Shown one piece after another: positions 12,901 to 27,900 of a stretch of 64,000 bases of DNA (positions are counted from its first letter, which is position 1; each line of letters starts with the position of its first letter). The notes under the pieces were generated by a model. It was given only the letters and a program-made list of their open reading frames with translations. It made no database searches and was not told where the DNA came from. The DNA comes from Dipylidium caninum (taxonomy: Eukaryota; Platyhelminthes; Cestoda; Cyclophyllidea; Dipylidiidae). The stretch spans positions 1 through 64,000 of the forward strand of contig QEYB01000221.1 in the NCBI GenBank assembly GCA_017562135.1. The letters run 5' to 3'. The translations under genes were made by a program, and so were the position numbers.

Positions 12901-15900
12901 CAACGTAGCCGCGACAAACTGTTTGAACTCATCCTTAGTTGGTGGCATTACTGAGCTTTCACCATTCCACTCCCTAACCCAGCTAACACGAATCTCAGGC
13001 CATGTTAGTAGCCTCGGTGTCCTCCCGTAAGTTAATTAAACCTGCTTCTCATAAACATTGGTTAACTACGACATCAGGGAAAATCGGATACTCCATAGAG
13101 ATGCGAATTACAGCATACGGTATAAAAACATTCCGATTCTTTCACCCTCATAAACAGTATTGTCCGAATTTTATTTGTTTTTCGGACAAGTTTTTTTCTC
13201 CTTTGTATTGGTAGTAATTTGCCTTTTGAGGCCATAGAGGAGAGTTTCACCTTACCTTGGATGCGCGTACCATGTCGAGGGACGACAATAACACCCTTTG
13301 TGGGTTGTTTGTTTTCATGGTGGATTTTGCGTTACAATAGCCTACATTGACTTAAACAGAACGTTACTGTCTGGCGTTTAAGAGCAACTTCGCCTGGCAA
13401 TGCGGTTGGGCGGCGTTATACCTACGGTAGAATGCCTGTCATCAATTGACACGCTCTCTTCCCATTTCCGGTTATCAACACTTCCAATTTCAGTAACATT
13501 TCATACTAACACAACCAATTATCGTGGCCTATGTACAACCCGAACACGGTGCTGTGCATCATCCCATAACATTTTGCCCTTTTACTCCTAGCTTTCCTTT
13601 AACTAACGCATATAGCAGGACGTTTCCGTCCCTCACTTCACAATGTTGCTACTAAGTTTAATCTAAAACGAACGCAAAATGAAAGCATGCATTCTCTGAT
13701 AATATTGCTCCCAAAAACCTGCTTTATGGGAGTCAGAAGTGTGTGATAAGTATTTTTGGGCATCATGTTCATTCGCATATTTAGTAGTCTACTCGACCCA
13801 ATAACCCAAAAGTTTAACATAGGGAGGTTTAAATAGGGACAGATGAGGGACGAGTTTAACCAGTTAAATTTGAACTAGAGAGGAGTTGTAAAGCGCCTGC
13901 CGTCGAGAGTCTTCCCCTCCCCTCGTCTGATGGCTCACTGAGACGCTCCCTGATTACATTAACATCTGCATTACCCGACGTTATTCATCATTCTCTTCCG
14001 AATACTCCTCCCCCTTGTCACTTAGATACGCATTACTTTTCATCCTCATTGCATTTATTTAGCCGTAAATACTGCGGAAAAAGCAATTTCTGGCATAGTG
14101 TATTTTCTTTGCGACGCATTTAGTCAAAATCCCCTAGTTACCAGTCGGAAAACATGAATTATTATGGATACTGTTAGATTTTACCAAGTCCTTTTAGTGC
14201 TGCTGCACTTAGGCATGAGGTTATTGTCCTCACATTTCCTTTTTTTTATTTCATAACCACTGGTTGCTTGGGCGATCTTAGGGAGTCGATAATAGTCTTT
14301 GCTGGTGGCAACCGTCGCGATCGTCTGGACGCCGTAATTGACGGTGACGAGGGCGATTCCACACCTCCCAGCATCACCATTATGCGTGGGAAACGCTTGG
14401 CTGTTATGCAGATGGATTTCAAGGTTATAACTTTCACCACACTCTGCACATCGCCTTATTTCAACGGTAATTTAAATTAGCTTTTCCTCTTTTATTAATA
14501 AAGACCCATGCATGCCTTGCAGCTCAGTATTCCTTTCATTAGCTGCGACTTCTCGGCCTAATGAGTGCAGCTGAAGGTACAGTGAATAGATTCTGCTCCC
14601 TTTTGTCATGTCTAGTAGATTTGAACCATTATGGGTGGAATACTTTCGCTACGTTAGCAATCGTAACCATATTTAGAATATATCCCAATAGATCCGCATT
14701 TTCTTCACAGAAGATGATTAAGTCCAATTTTGAACATGCTCTTATTAGCACTTGTATGGTTCTTGGAGTGGTAGCTCGAAAAATACTTTGTTCTGTTAAA
14801 AAGAAGGATGGCCTCCTTGGCACCTACGCCTATTCTAATTTCATAAGGTCTCGTATCCTGGAAGTTTTACTATTCACGTTCATTTCACTCCCCAAAGGAA
14901 AAAGGACGGAATATTAACACCTGACAAGTTAGTAGAGCCTCATTCCTGAAGGGACGAGAGAAAGGGAAATCAAAACGAGGATCGGATGTTGGAGCGGCTA
15001 TTTCTTGGCCAAAATCTCCCACCCCCAGGCTCGCTGATATCATCGTATTCATTGGATCTGAACTCAGAATGACCTTAATTCCAACTTGCGTTATAATTAT
15101 GCAATTTTTTGTTCCTTTACCTTCGTATATAACACTTTTTGTCGCGAAAGTTGATGGAGTCGTGTGCCTTGTGATTAGCCCCCTTATCGATACAAAAGAA
15201 TTACTTTCACGCGACGATGAAGCTTGCGGCCGAATGTAGAATGGGGCAGTTGTACTTGTAAATGACAAATTGTTTTCAGAGTCGCTTTTTTACGATGTAT
15301 GGCTTGCCTTTTTGTCTTAGGCGGCTCTTTTTTATGTTTTTTTTTGTGCTCTCGTTAACTGGGGAACTTTCGCAAAATGTATGTGTATTAGTATTTGCGA
15401 GAGTTCACCATTCTTTCGTGCGAACTTTTAAAAACTAGGTTTTACTTTCCTTTTATTTTCTTAGCATATTATCTACGGTATATTTATGGTAACACAAAAG
15501 TTGTTTTGACTTGCGCATCACTCATGCATTGCAAAGTGTGACCTGTCCAACTTTGTCTTCGAATGCTTAGAGCCTATTTATTTGAATCTCTTTAGAAAGG
15601 ATTTTTGCGTCAATCTGGCCCTCTAAAAAGCCCTATGATATTCAGAATGTACCCTTTTCTTACAATTATCCACTTTTTATGAGATTGATCCGTTAGTTCC
15701 TGAAGAAATCACTTCAAAAGGGGATTCTTCATTGCTTCCCTTAGCATTACCCGATTTTCAATCAAGTGGTGTCAACACCCGCAATTGCAAATGGGAGAAT
15801 ATGTACCAGACTCTTTTTTGTAGGATTAACAGGTTATAATCATACACAATTGTAGACAATGATGGCTTTTTACCAACATCGCGCTTTTAGTATTTTAAAT

Positions 15901-18900
15901 GAAAATTGGAACTACGACATTCAGTTGAGCGACTCAACTTTTCGATTGTTACAGAAGCCTGCGATCCCTATGCAGTAGCCGTCCTGCTTCAACATGATCT
16001 TGTTCTTGTGGATCTTTTGTCGCCGGGGTGAGTTGTTACTTTGTCTGACGGGTTCGCTATTCAGTAATTCGTTAAATTTTATAAATATACCCCGCAAACT
16101 ATCTAATGCAGAAAGTAGAGTGGATCTACGCTATGAGCATGTCGAAATTAAAAGCAATACTCAATAGAAAACCCTTTTGTTAAGTTTATACCTCTTTAAT
16201 TAATCGGATGACAGTGCATTTCTTCAACCATCCGCTACCTGCTACTTCTCCATTTGCCCAAGGGAGAATCTTCTCTGTAGGTTAATTATCTAAATGATGA
16301 AGTAATCGGTTGATTGCTTTGGTTAAATTGATGTCAGTCGGTGGTATTTGCTGACTGACTGTACATTTTTCGAGTCAGAAAGTTCAATTCTTACACTGTG
16401 TGTAGAAATAAAGGAGAGGAATTAATGGATATGATTAATATTGATGGCGTTAAGTCTAGGCTATTTTCTTCCATGACTCTTACCTTGGAGGATGTGTTAA
16501 ATGCATCCGTTTTATTAAGACCTTTTCACGAGAATAGCTAAAATCCTTATGATTCCTAACTTCTCGAAGTAGTGCTGGATAAGGTCGCATTCAAAACTAT
16601 CGTCATTGTGAATAAACTTGTTAATTGAAGAGAAATACGATGCTTAGTGCCTTTATTCGAATCGTTCTCCTCACAGTCTGAAAAAGTGTTTCGTGCCTAT
16701 TAGGACATACCAGGTCTTTTTCGCCTGTGTACGGTCTACCTTTTGCAATGAGTGGCAAATGGCAATTGCGTTTTGGACTTCCGTTTACCAAAGTCTCCCT
16801 CGGTTCCTTTGAATGTTTTTGACCCTTTTAGCTTTCCACTATGATTTTTTATAGAAATACAAGTAGTAGAGGTGAAGGCCACCCATAGAAAATTGGATTG
16901 GTGGACTTGTCACAAGGATAAACAATGTCACTTTGCCTTTAAAGTTATGGATTTGTTTTACATTCCAAATCGAACTGTTTACTCCACTCTCTGGCTTTCT
17001 CTTTGCATCTCATTCTCTATTACATGGGCGCCTTGAGACACTTTGACCTAAACTTTACTAGAACGGCTTTTTTTCCCAATAATATGACAAACAGCTTCCT
17101 ATCTCGCACTTACCCTTGAGCAAATCTACAAGAAACTCTTGTTCTTAAATCCGTCCTATTTGACAATTAAGGGGGGTGCATTCCTTTTATCATCGACCTC
17201 GTCCCCGGAAGCTGATTGACAAACACACTGAGCTTACTGGGGGGAGTTTGTCAATACCCTCGTTCCCTTTATACTTCATGGCTCTACATTTCATGGGAAG
17301 CATCTTACTAGTTAAGTTGCGCTAAAACTGCGCAGTTTTGTCCAGCAAAAGTCGAGGATCAGCGTTTTACCTTCCCGCTCCGTACATGTTTTTAACAAAA
17401 GAAACTTTGTCGTCCCAAATAGGTATCCAAGCTTTGAGAACCCCTATCCCATGGACATAGCTGTTTCGCCCGTGACAGCATGTCACTATGTTGTCGACTG
17501 CCCAACTGATCTGGTGCCGGCTTTTTACGCTGTTGGCAGTCATGGGAAACGGGCAGCTGCGGCCTACAGGTCGAATAACCAGGAGGGAACTGCTGACGGA
17601 CAAGCGTCCATTGCAAGTAATGACGCATTTTCTTCTAAGAAGTGGCCCATCGACGGCGGTGAGTGGGGCACAAATCTGTGCTCCTATCTGGAACTCGTCA
17701 TTACCGGGTGAGAAGTTTGGAGTCTTCTCACTACTGTATTTGGAATCGTAGCAGCAATACACCTTCGTTTCTGGGAGTCCGCAATAAAGTCATCCTGATT
17801 TGCCCATGACAAGTAGATTCTACACAAATTTATCATCTAAATAGCAATTCGATTTAATTTTCCTGGTGATAACTTGTAATTAGTCTATTTGTTAGGAAAC
17901 ACAGCGAAAAATTGAGATTTCTTTGAACTCAGATCCGACTGAAATCCTTAGTTGCGGTAGATGCACCAAATCACACCATCAAGTAAGGTAAAGTTGATTG
18001 AAGCATCAAAGCTCCAATGTCTGCGTTGTAAAAACAAGAAGTGATTGAATAGGTAGCAGTATGAAGGGAGTACACAGAGTCACGAATTGTGGTCTTGAAG
18101 TCCTTCCTGTTGGAGTGTTGATTACCTGTTACTTTAATGCTCCTAGGCACGCTGATGGATCAGTCAGATTCTGGGATGCTTCTGGTGGTAAGTAAATTAC
18201 GATTTGTTCAAGCCATTAACGTACATTTATTTAAGTGCCTTAAGTTTTATTCACACTTTCCATTCATCATGAATACCCCAACATTTGATCCCAGCAACAG
18301 CGCAGATGTTACTTTCCTTCTTCTCCTTCTCCTCTCGAGAGATATTAATAATGCGAGGAGGATAAGCGAGGAGGGAAACAAGAAAATCTTTTGTAGATGA
18401 AGTGAATGCTCCGCTAAATTGACCTCAGATTCAGCGTAACTTTGCTGGCTATGATGTCCTTTGCTCTTAGACGTCCTCCTTTCAATCAATTGCTCTACCA
18501 AAACACGTTTGAAATTATATAATTCACGTCAGTTTTGGTGTTTTTTTCGCCACCTTCATCCTTGATTTATATAATCTAAACTGAATTTTTTTTAATTTTT
18601 TGGTTTAGCGTATCTTCTCTGGACTTCACTTTTGCGGTTTTTTTGAGAGGAAAGTTAAGATTTCGTGAAACTGGAAGATTACTCTTGTATATAAATTGTT
18701 AAAAAATGGTTATGTAATTTCATTAGTGTCTGTGTTCGCTCAAAAAAAATAATGGTTTGTTAAGTCACTTTACGCTGCAGAATTTACAAGTATCTTATCA
18801 AAACCAAATTTTTTGTGAGTTGGACCCTTAGGGAAGACGATCCCCAGTCTTCTTTATTATTAACTTCTGATGAACCCTCGTCAAAAGATTTTTTATGTAG

Positions 18901-21900
18901 ACTCATTAAGGCATGAGTACCAGTATTTTTTTGTGTTTGAGATGCCGAGGGTGGGGCACATTCTGCTCCATTTACTGTGTTGCTCCATGTTACGTGACAG
19001 TAGTCGTGCCTAACCTGCAACATTTCCCCTTTAGTTATGAATCGCAAGCCTGTTAAGATTTTATGATTGCCTGGAGCTTCAGTAGTTCTTTCTCTAGGCC
19101 TCGTTTTATGGTGTATTGTGCGAGAAATCCACATACCCTGGCGTTTGACCTGCCCCTCTCCTAACACGTCAGCTGAATTTAGCTCTCACATACATTTCCC
19201 CCTCGAAATGCCACCTTTGCCCACATTATGGATGATAAGGCGCATACTCCACTTCGACGAGTTGAAGACCCATGAAAATGACGTATTTGTGGCCCTCATA
19301 AATCGAGGTAAAGTGAATGAACAGAAAAGTAATTACAACTATCTATAATACTTACTGTGACTCAAATGCTCATACATCCTCCCGAAGAGTGCGCTACTCA
19401 CTGCCTTGATTAATTTCCATCAAAGCAACTGAATGCGTAAATACACCTTCAAAGATTTAAGGCGGACACAAATTTCCTCTGCATTAGTGGTGTTTGCTTA
19501 TATTCCCCTTTAGGAGGTTCATTTCCTTTCAGTCCGTTTTTTTTCGCACAGAAACCTACATTTATCGCGGTTCAGTTTAGACGGTGTTGCGTGCGAAGCG
19601 ACCTGTGGCGCCAGTCCCGTCTCCCCTATGTGGAATGATTTCACCTTCTAAAATCCCTTGATTTCCTAATTTAGAATCGAAATCGTTTTGCAACTTACAT
19701 GTCTTAGTTTTCCCATTTGCTGGTTGCCTTCTGCTTCTTCCGCACTTAGTCATTTTCATTCTCGGATCTTTAAACCGCGCGTTTGAATATGAAATCTTCG
19801 TTTGCTACACACAATTTAAGGTGGATTTGCTAAGTTAAAACAGTCGCTTTCCCGGTACGGTTCTTCCTGAATTGCGCTAATTTGATTTAGTTAAATTTTC
19901 TCTTTAATGTTATTTCACTCAGGCTCTATGGAAGTTCATTCTCTAACGTTCTCGGTCGGGAAGTAGAATTTTTTGTATTGAATATTGTGTGTGAATTGGA
20001 TTAATTTTGGAGGTTAATTTTTTAGCGTCAGTACTAGTCAATTTGCACCCTAAATGTCAAACGAGGACTAATCAGGATAAAGGAAGCGCAAAAGGTTCAA
20101 TCAGAACCATGTACTTTGTCCAAGCTCCTTGTCTGAAAAGAAGAGAAGAGGCAGTGAATATTTGAGCTACTCCTCGCTCTTTTCAAACCCAATCCGAGGC
20201 CCACAAGGCGGTCATTTTTGCTATCTTTCATGACAGAACTGGAGGCGGGGTCTATTTCCCCCATGGGACCATCAAAGATGGTTAACATTGGCTACAATGC
20301 TTAGAATTTTTACCGTAAGGAAGCCTACACGGATCATGGATTGTCTTAAAATTAACTTTCAATAGGTTTGGATCTTAACTGTCGGAAGGCATCTTTTATT
20401 TAGTTTCCCTTTACCACCTAATCGCTGCAACAGAAGACGCGAGAGAGGGCCGGGAGAGAACAATCCTTTCGACCCTTGTCTATCAGTTTCTGTGTGAAGT
20501 AGGCGATAGTTGCTTTCGCTTCTACCTCTCGTCGTACAGCGGGCAAAAGTATTAATTTGAATATCGTCTTTTAGCAACAAGTTCTGCTTAGTCGTCCTCA
20601 CTGTTTGACCTCGAAGAGCATAAGTTTCCTAATTTTCCAACTTTGTTTGCTCCGTACTACTCAATTGGCTTCCCAATCTCCTTCATTGACGTTTAAAGAT
20701 TTTCTGGCGCTCACTTGTTGTAATGACACTAACCCTTTGTAATTGCGTTTTTGAATGCTATTAGAGGCACTATCTTCTTCTGAGACTGCAAATTTCCCTC
20801 CATTATCATGGAGAAATTTTCTAAACTCTTGAATTTTTCAGTAAACCGAAATCTAGGAATATTCTGAAGAGTGATGCGACATTCTCTTACCCGACTAGTC
20901 ACAGAAATGCAAATCATCGCACTTGGGCGGCGCGAGTGCACTAGATGCTAGGAAAGTGAAAGGCCTCTGGATCTCACTGACGAGATTAGAGGGAAACAAC
21001 TCTCGAAAAATCTAAAATCTCCTTTAATTATTTGTGTAATTTGGACGGCTCTCGTTCTGTAAGGATGTGCTCATGATGTCTCAACTGACAGTCACGTCTC
21101 AGGGTTGCAGTGGAGTCGAAGTTCAGACAACTGTAATTTACCGGGTCCAGGAGTGTTTCTAACTAAAAAGTAGTGCGACAATGTAAAATTTCATAAAGCT
21201 CAACCTTCAAATTCTTGCGCAATTTATTCGTTTTGTAACGTGCCTCAGAAGCACATTTTGGTTGGAGATCATTGTGCATCAATGGGTAGACTTATCGTCA
21301 ACGGGCTCATTAAAATTCAACTTGCTACACCTCTGGTCTCATTTCATCTTTTTATTCTATCATCCGTCAGTTGTTTATGCAATGCCCTCAAACCTTATAC
21401 AATGAAAAAGTGACTAACTTGCACCTCAACTTCTCACTTTCTAACTCGTCCGACGGTCGCCCCGTCTCATTACTCAAACTGTGAAACTCTCGAGGCTGAG
21501 ATAAGTGGCGATGATAGAGATGGTTTTAGTATCCTAATGTCTTCCAGAGATTCTACCCTCACTCTTAAATGCGGCATTCTGCCAAACATTTCCATGTCCA
21601 CATCGCCATTTCATAATGCAGTAGTTGACAAGTTGCCCAGCCATAAAGCACAATTTATCTTTTCGTGCTGGAAAAACCGAGTAGAGGAAAAGTTGACTGA
21701 AAACCTGCATGGACATTCTCGGATTGAAATGGAATTACATGTATCTTCGTTGTATTACTCATTATTTCAGTGAATCTAACTCCTTTGTACAAAGTCCGAA
21801 CCAGCCGTTACTTCGACCGATCAACGGTCTCACATCCCTCCCGTGGGGAATTCTTCAGCCCCAGTACCACTTTCGATCAGTCTTCCTGCATCACACCAGA

Positions 21901-24900
21901 CCAACTCTTCGCCAATGCCATTGCCGAACCTCTAGCCATTCGACACATACGCTTCTGTGTCGATTCCCGCACCCTCCTTGTTGCCGGTCAGAGACACCTC
22001 TGTCTCCTTTCTTTCTGTCGCAGCGAGTCGGCCTTTGAAATTCCAGTAAGAACTCTTTAAAAGTGCATTAACTTTACTGAAGCTCGAAATATATTCATTT
22101 CACTATTTAGATGATTCACGTATCCATTAACGTTTTGACTTCGGACTGAAGAATAGCCAAAAAGTTAGCCTTCACCCGAATTTATGAGATGAATGTAAAG
22201 TTGGGCGGAATTCCTTCAATTAACGAGGAATTTCGGTTTAGTTGTACTAATACCATTATCCTAATAATCCCACGTGTCCATCATTTAATTTTTTTGAACC
22301 ATTTAAAATCTTTTTGAATGCTTTACATATTATTAAAAAACCACTATCATTTTGCCTTTATCTAAATGCAACTCTCGACATAATTCCGCCTCTCTACTCG
22401 AGGTTCACACGTAAAGCGTATTTTTTTTCGTGAGGTGCAATTATTCCTCAAAAATTTTTGGCTAAGCCTGAGTTCTGGCCGGCACACCATTTGTGTCTTC
22501 ATTTTCTCTTTCTATTCTCCATGAGATCATGTACAGCCGCTCAATAGAGTGTAAAAACAGTTCCACTGTAACAGCCACCCAGGATTTTATCTTCTCAAGT
22601 CCCTTTTCACTACTCCCAGGTAGCTTTCTGTCAACTGAAAGACGATGTATAACAAAAAAAGCGATCTTATGTCCTCGAGCATTAACTGCCAGTATTTCAC
22701 TATAGCTGTCGAGCAAATTGACAAATTGTCCTTCGAGATACAAACTCGTCTGACCACCCAAGTGAATATTTCTTCTCTTCTCCCTAATATTGCTTGTTAT
22801 GCATCCAGGCAACTCGATTCCCTATAGAGACTTCTGATCAGTTTGGTTGTAGTGGACAGGTGTTAATCCCAATTACCCACCAGCACATAGACCGAGGGTC
22901 CCGTGAGCAACAGCCAAATTGAGCATTAATAAATCCGTTTAAATTGTCCGCTGAGGGATCATGAAGTTAGGCATTTGCGGCGGTCCCTTAATAGTCCAAA
23001 AATTCACTCTCGAACTATTTGCCAGAGTGGATTAATCAACCTGCCCTTGAAGTTGGCTGGTCCTCTGTGAACTCGTAAAGCCCAGGATACTGGACAGTAA
23101 AAAGGGGGTTTTTTGCATATATTTAATGGCTTTTGCTACAGTCGGTTATATATCATATCCTTCTACCGTGCCGGTAGTTCACATGCTCCTAATTGACCGT
23201 GCTTTTTAGTGCACTTTAGGATGATTCAAAGTGAGTTCAGAAAGAAAAAGATTTTACTTTTTTTCTTAATGTTTTTTGGGTTGGTAGGGTGTATTTGAAC
23301 TTCCATTTATGGACCCAAATGGCGTCATAGACCGCTTACATAGCCACTTTGTCGCAGAGGCCTCAGCATTCCTCGCCTGTACTTAACATTACATACATGC
23401 TGAAGGCTGTTCATATTATTTCCATATTATTTTTGGAAGAATGTCCTATGACATAAAGGACAGATTGCTTTTAGTTGAATCAATCCTGTTGAACTGACTT
23501 CGTTGGCCTCCTTGAGCCGTTACATAGTGACATAAACTTTATAATTAAGTGATAGAATAGGGTTAGCACGATGTAATGTTTCACAAAGGCAGAAAAAGGC
23601 ACTTTTTTACTGAAGCACAATTACGTTATTAGCCACTGTTTTAACTGCACCTGTTAAATGGTAAGCGACATTAATTTTCATGTGGTCGCATAACTAGACG
23701 CCAGGAAATAAGAAATTTAAAATAGGTGTAATGATTTCTTGTTTAGTAATTACTTTTTAAAGCCACTATCTCTTAAAGCTGATTGGTTAAGTAACGTTCC
23801 TATTGATAAATGCCTTTTTTTAAAATAAAGCTCATCCGGTGGGTCCCAGGATAGAGTTAATTACCCGTTCACGATAAACAACAGTTTATCTTCATCCTTA
23901 CCTCATAAATATTTGTTAATTGCACCAATATCCTGTTGACACACTTGAATTTTCAAAAATTAAGCCTTTTTTCCAATCATTTGTATTATTGTCCATCAAG
24001 CGCACAGTTCGATCTGAGTCATTGGGGCAAGATTTGATTGGATACGTGAGCTTAGGTCAAGGCCAGGCAGTTCCGTCTTGTGTCCTTCAGCAGTCCCGTG
24101 ATTGACATGACTGTCAATGAAATTCTTCCATTACCATCAAAAGCAACAGTTCATAATCTGCTTAAACTGAACATCTGTCTATTCATCTTCCATGCGTTGA
24201 TTTCTGCACCTAAACTCCCCATTTTACGGGGCACATCGAATCGCCTTGTCGGTGACACAAAGCTTTTCAATCTCCACTAATTCCGTTCTAGCGATGCTTT
24301 TAAGATCATTCTCCTAACAATAGTAACAGGCATGACTGGACACTTCTGCGAAAGTGCCCATTCATGTGGAGCCGTATTTACTTAATAGGTTGTTTTCTAC
24401 CGCTTTGATAGTTTTTCTGAGTCTATCGACAAAAGTTCTCATAGACGTGAGCATTATTGCAATCTACCAATTGCAATTGCCCAATCAATTGAAAGGTTCT
24501 CGTTTTAGTCTTGATTGTACCTCTCAAAGAGGTTCGCCCTGTAATATGATAAACGCTCGGGCGAAGCGCATTTATCCATGATACCAATCGCCGCTTGTTT
24601 TGACGCACCAGCAATGTCAACTACACATAATGAATTCCTAAGTGTATGATAAAGATGTTATAAAACACCGGTTTAATCGCATGTGTGCATTACTCTACCT
24701 CTACGTCCTACCGTCTGGTCATGTCACCACTTCATGTGTACACAACTAAGCCATATTTTGCGTTGAATTTTCTAATGACAGATTTTTTCTTATGCGGACA
24801 TCAGAGGTAATGTAAGTTAATGAGAATTATTTTCATTTTTTTGCGATTACGAGAGATAGAAAGTGCGTTTCCAGTATCTTAACTCGATGAATAGTCTCTT

Positions 24901-27900
24901 TGTGTACCCTTGGAAATTGGGCGTTATTTATATCTAAACTGGCAATACTTTTAAAGTGTTTGCATTATTCACACAATTAATGGGGCTCAAGAGACAAACA
25001 TCCGTGTATATATACGATTATAGCGTTCCTGAGGCAGTCAGGATATTCTATATTTAACGAGCCACCACCCACACCTAAGTCAGTTTGCCTAAACCGCAAA
25101 TGGTAAGGGTAACTTTTTAATTTCTCTTTTACTGGTTGCCTTATCCCATCTTAGATCTAGTCTATTCCCTTTGAACACTATTGTCCATCCATTTAACTTA
25201 ACATTTACTAGACCGCCACTTGAAACCTCACTTGATACTACTTTGCATAGTTCCTTTATTCGGAGGGAAGAAAGGCGACAATAGTATCCGCATACTGATC
25301 CAGTTTGTCGAATTTACTGTACGAAGCGGCTCTTCACTTATGAGGACCTGCTTGGGCGCCGGACGTGTGTCGCTGTTCTTGCGGCCAGCTCTCCCATCAT
25401 TGGTCTCGATTGCCCAATTCCCGTGAATATTTTCTGCTACCGCACATTATTTTGCTGAAGCTGGACTCGACTGGCTGGCTACATGAATCACTCTTAAGAT
25501 TAGGCGACAGGGCTTTAAGCCTTTCTTATTTTTTTTTCAGAAGGATAACGCGCAGTCTTTCATCACGACATATGGTTTAGTAAAAGGTATTTTTATAGTA
25601 CGTAATGGGGCAAATTTTTGGTGAAATAACGTGGTGACTTTGAAATAACATTTTGTAAAGCTTTTCTTTAAAAATAGGCGTCGTGTAGATGAGAATGGGA
25701 GCAAAACCTTAGAGATGTCAACAGTTGATTATGCAGATAATTTTTGTCTCTGCCTATCGTTTTCTTCGCTGCCAAACAATTCTATTACAGTTGCTGGACA
25801 AAATTCCCTCTTTTACTTTAACAGCGAATAAGTGTTCTTTTCATCGCTCGTCTTCCTTCTTTGCAATTATCTCACTAGTAGGGAAGAAATAAACTTTGTG
25901 AATACGAAACTGAAGTGTTGACCTTAAGACCACAGTCTTTACACCAACCCAAACATCCATGCTGTAAAAGATCCCTATTCTCCATTTGATGCCATCAACC
26001 AGGTGTCTCTCCACCCATTTAAATGGCCTCCCTCTGAATGACACATTTGCTTCTCACCAGGTCCATGTATAAGAAATTGTAGCCAAAAAGGTGAAATATT
26101 ACGGCCTCATCAGGGCTTGCAGTATAAGAGGGTTTCAGTATTACAGAGGTGTCGGTTTTCGCCCTACTTTTCCCAATGAGTGAAATAAAAAACGGGAAAT
26201 ACCATGTTTTTTTGCATTTTCCTGTGATCCATTTTTCCATTGGCAGTTGTAGTGGAGAATTTTGTCATGGGGATTTACTAAAACGGTTTCACTCAAAGCT
26301 ATTTTTCCCGACACTTCCCCTGATCAGTCATCGACAGCACACAACTTCCCTCGTTGAAGTCAGCATCCTACCTCTGGGCGAAGAAATGCGTACTTCTCAG
26401 GACAGAAGATTGAATATGCTTTTGAAATGGAAAATTTTTGGGAGACTAGAGACCAGAGCACTCACCCTAGCCAAATTGAAGGTATATCAGTGAGCATCAT
26501 AATTTCATGCTGAGGATCGCTTTTATCTCGTAAATATTAATAACTTTGTGTGTAGTATTTAAACTTCTTCATTACTATGGCTCTATTAAAACCTTATTAC
26601 TTCTGTGGGTTTTTTAAATCATTCACGTTGTGTGGCTTTTAAGAGAAGCTTTGCTTCACCTGAAAATGTGTATGTGCCACTTAGGATATTATTGCTTACT
26701 GAAAACTGTCTAAGAGAAATTGGAACATTACGAAGCCTTCTTAACCCTGTCCTGTCGGCTACGCCGGCAATGGTCTCAATGTGGGAGGAACTTTTACGAG
26801 ATATCCACAATTAATCAGTAGAATTTATAAATTGTGGATATGGAAAGGTAATGGCTTTCACATGAAAGCTGCGGGAAAAATGGCAACAGGAGGTTCTGTG
26901 TCAAAGCTATCCCTTTAACGGTTGAGTTGAGAGGCAGTTTTGGTACTCATTGGAACATCTCATTTCCGATGCATTTATGGGGTCTTTCCGAACAGACAAA
27001 ATTCATTTCAAATTTCATTGGCAATGCTAATTTTTATCTCTTTACTCTCAACGAATTTCTCCTTTAATAAGAAGTTTCTTGTGACTCTACGTCAATCCAT
27101 TCCAGAACTTCAACTTTTTGTACGGGCGGAAGGAAGTAACAACGATTCCTGCCTCTTTCGTGTTTCGTGCAGTTTCATTTGCGCTTTCGTATGACAACTT
27201 TCTGGCAAGATTGTGAAAATCCAGAAGGTAGTTTTGCCAAATTTTCCCATTAATAAGTGACGTGAGTTGAAATTGTACGGCGTGGTGAAGCATTCGGTGC
27301 TAATCGTTGCAATCCTTGTGAAATGAAACATTTCTTGAGAAAGAGTCTTTACATATTTCCGTGATTCATAAAGATTATCCTAAGGTTTCCAAATTCATGT
27401 TTTTAAACGATCTTGCATGGAAATTTCGGATGAATCTCCAGGAGAAAGGGTTCTCCAAGATGATTTTTTTACTGGAAAACATGTCGACAATTGGAATTTG
27501 TATTTAATTTCAAAAATTCAAATCATTTGACTTTGTCCAGTGGTAAATCGCGTTTGTAAGGCTCAGTGGCAAAATTATTAGAATGAGTGAATGAGTTATT
27601 AAATTCTTCAAAACCATTTACGTGGGATAAATTGACACAAAGACTCAAAGTGGTCATTATTCCCATGCCAATCGTTTGCTTTCCCCAGACAAAAGAATTA
27701 CTTATAAAATAGTTTTTGTTTGTATAGTTTGAACCTACTCAACCTCATCATTTGGTCAGATGAAGTTAAAACTTCGGAAAAGCATCGTATGGCGAGGCAT
27801 CTAAGGCGGTACAGACGAAATTTCCTATCACCGTAGCAGTTGCCAATCGTTGACAGTCCTCCATCGTATTTTGAGCCTCATACTCGGCCTTTCCCACATT

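Noticed and set aside
14561..15268. Two overlapping frames (118 and 127 codons) in a tomosyn intron as real genes
   Set aside because: They overlap on opposite strands, resemble no family, and one lacks an ATG start. Chance is the simpler explanation.
22462..22812. A 116-codon minus-strand frame in the longest tomosyn intron
   Set aside because: It has no ATG start (it opens after a TAG), no splice sites and no family resemblance; such a frame is expected by chance in 64 kb.
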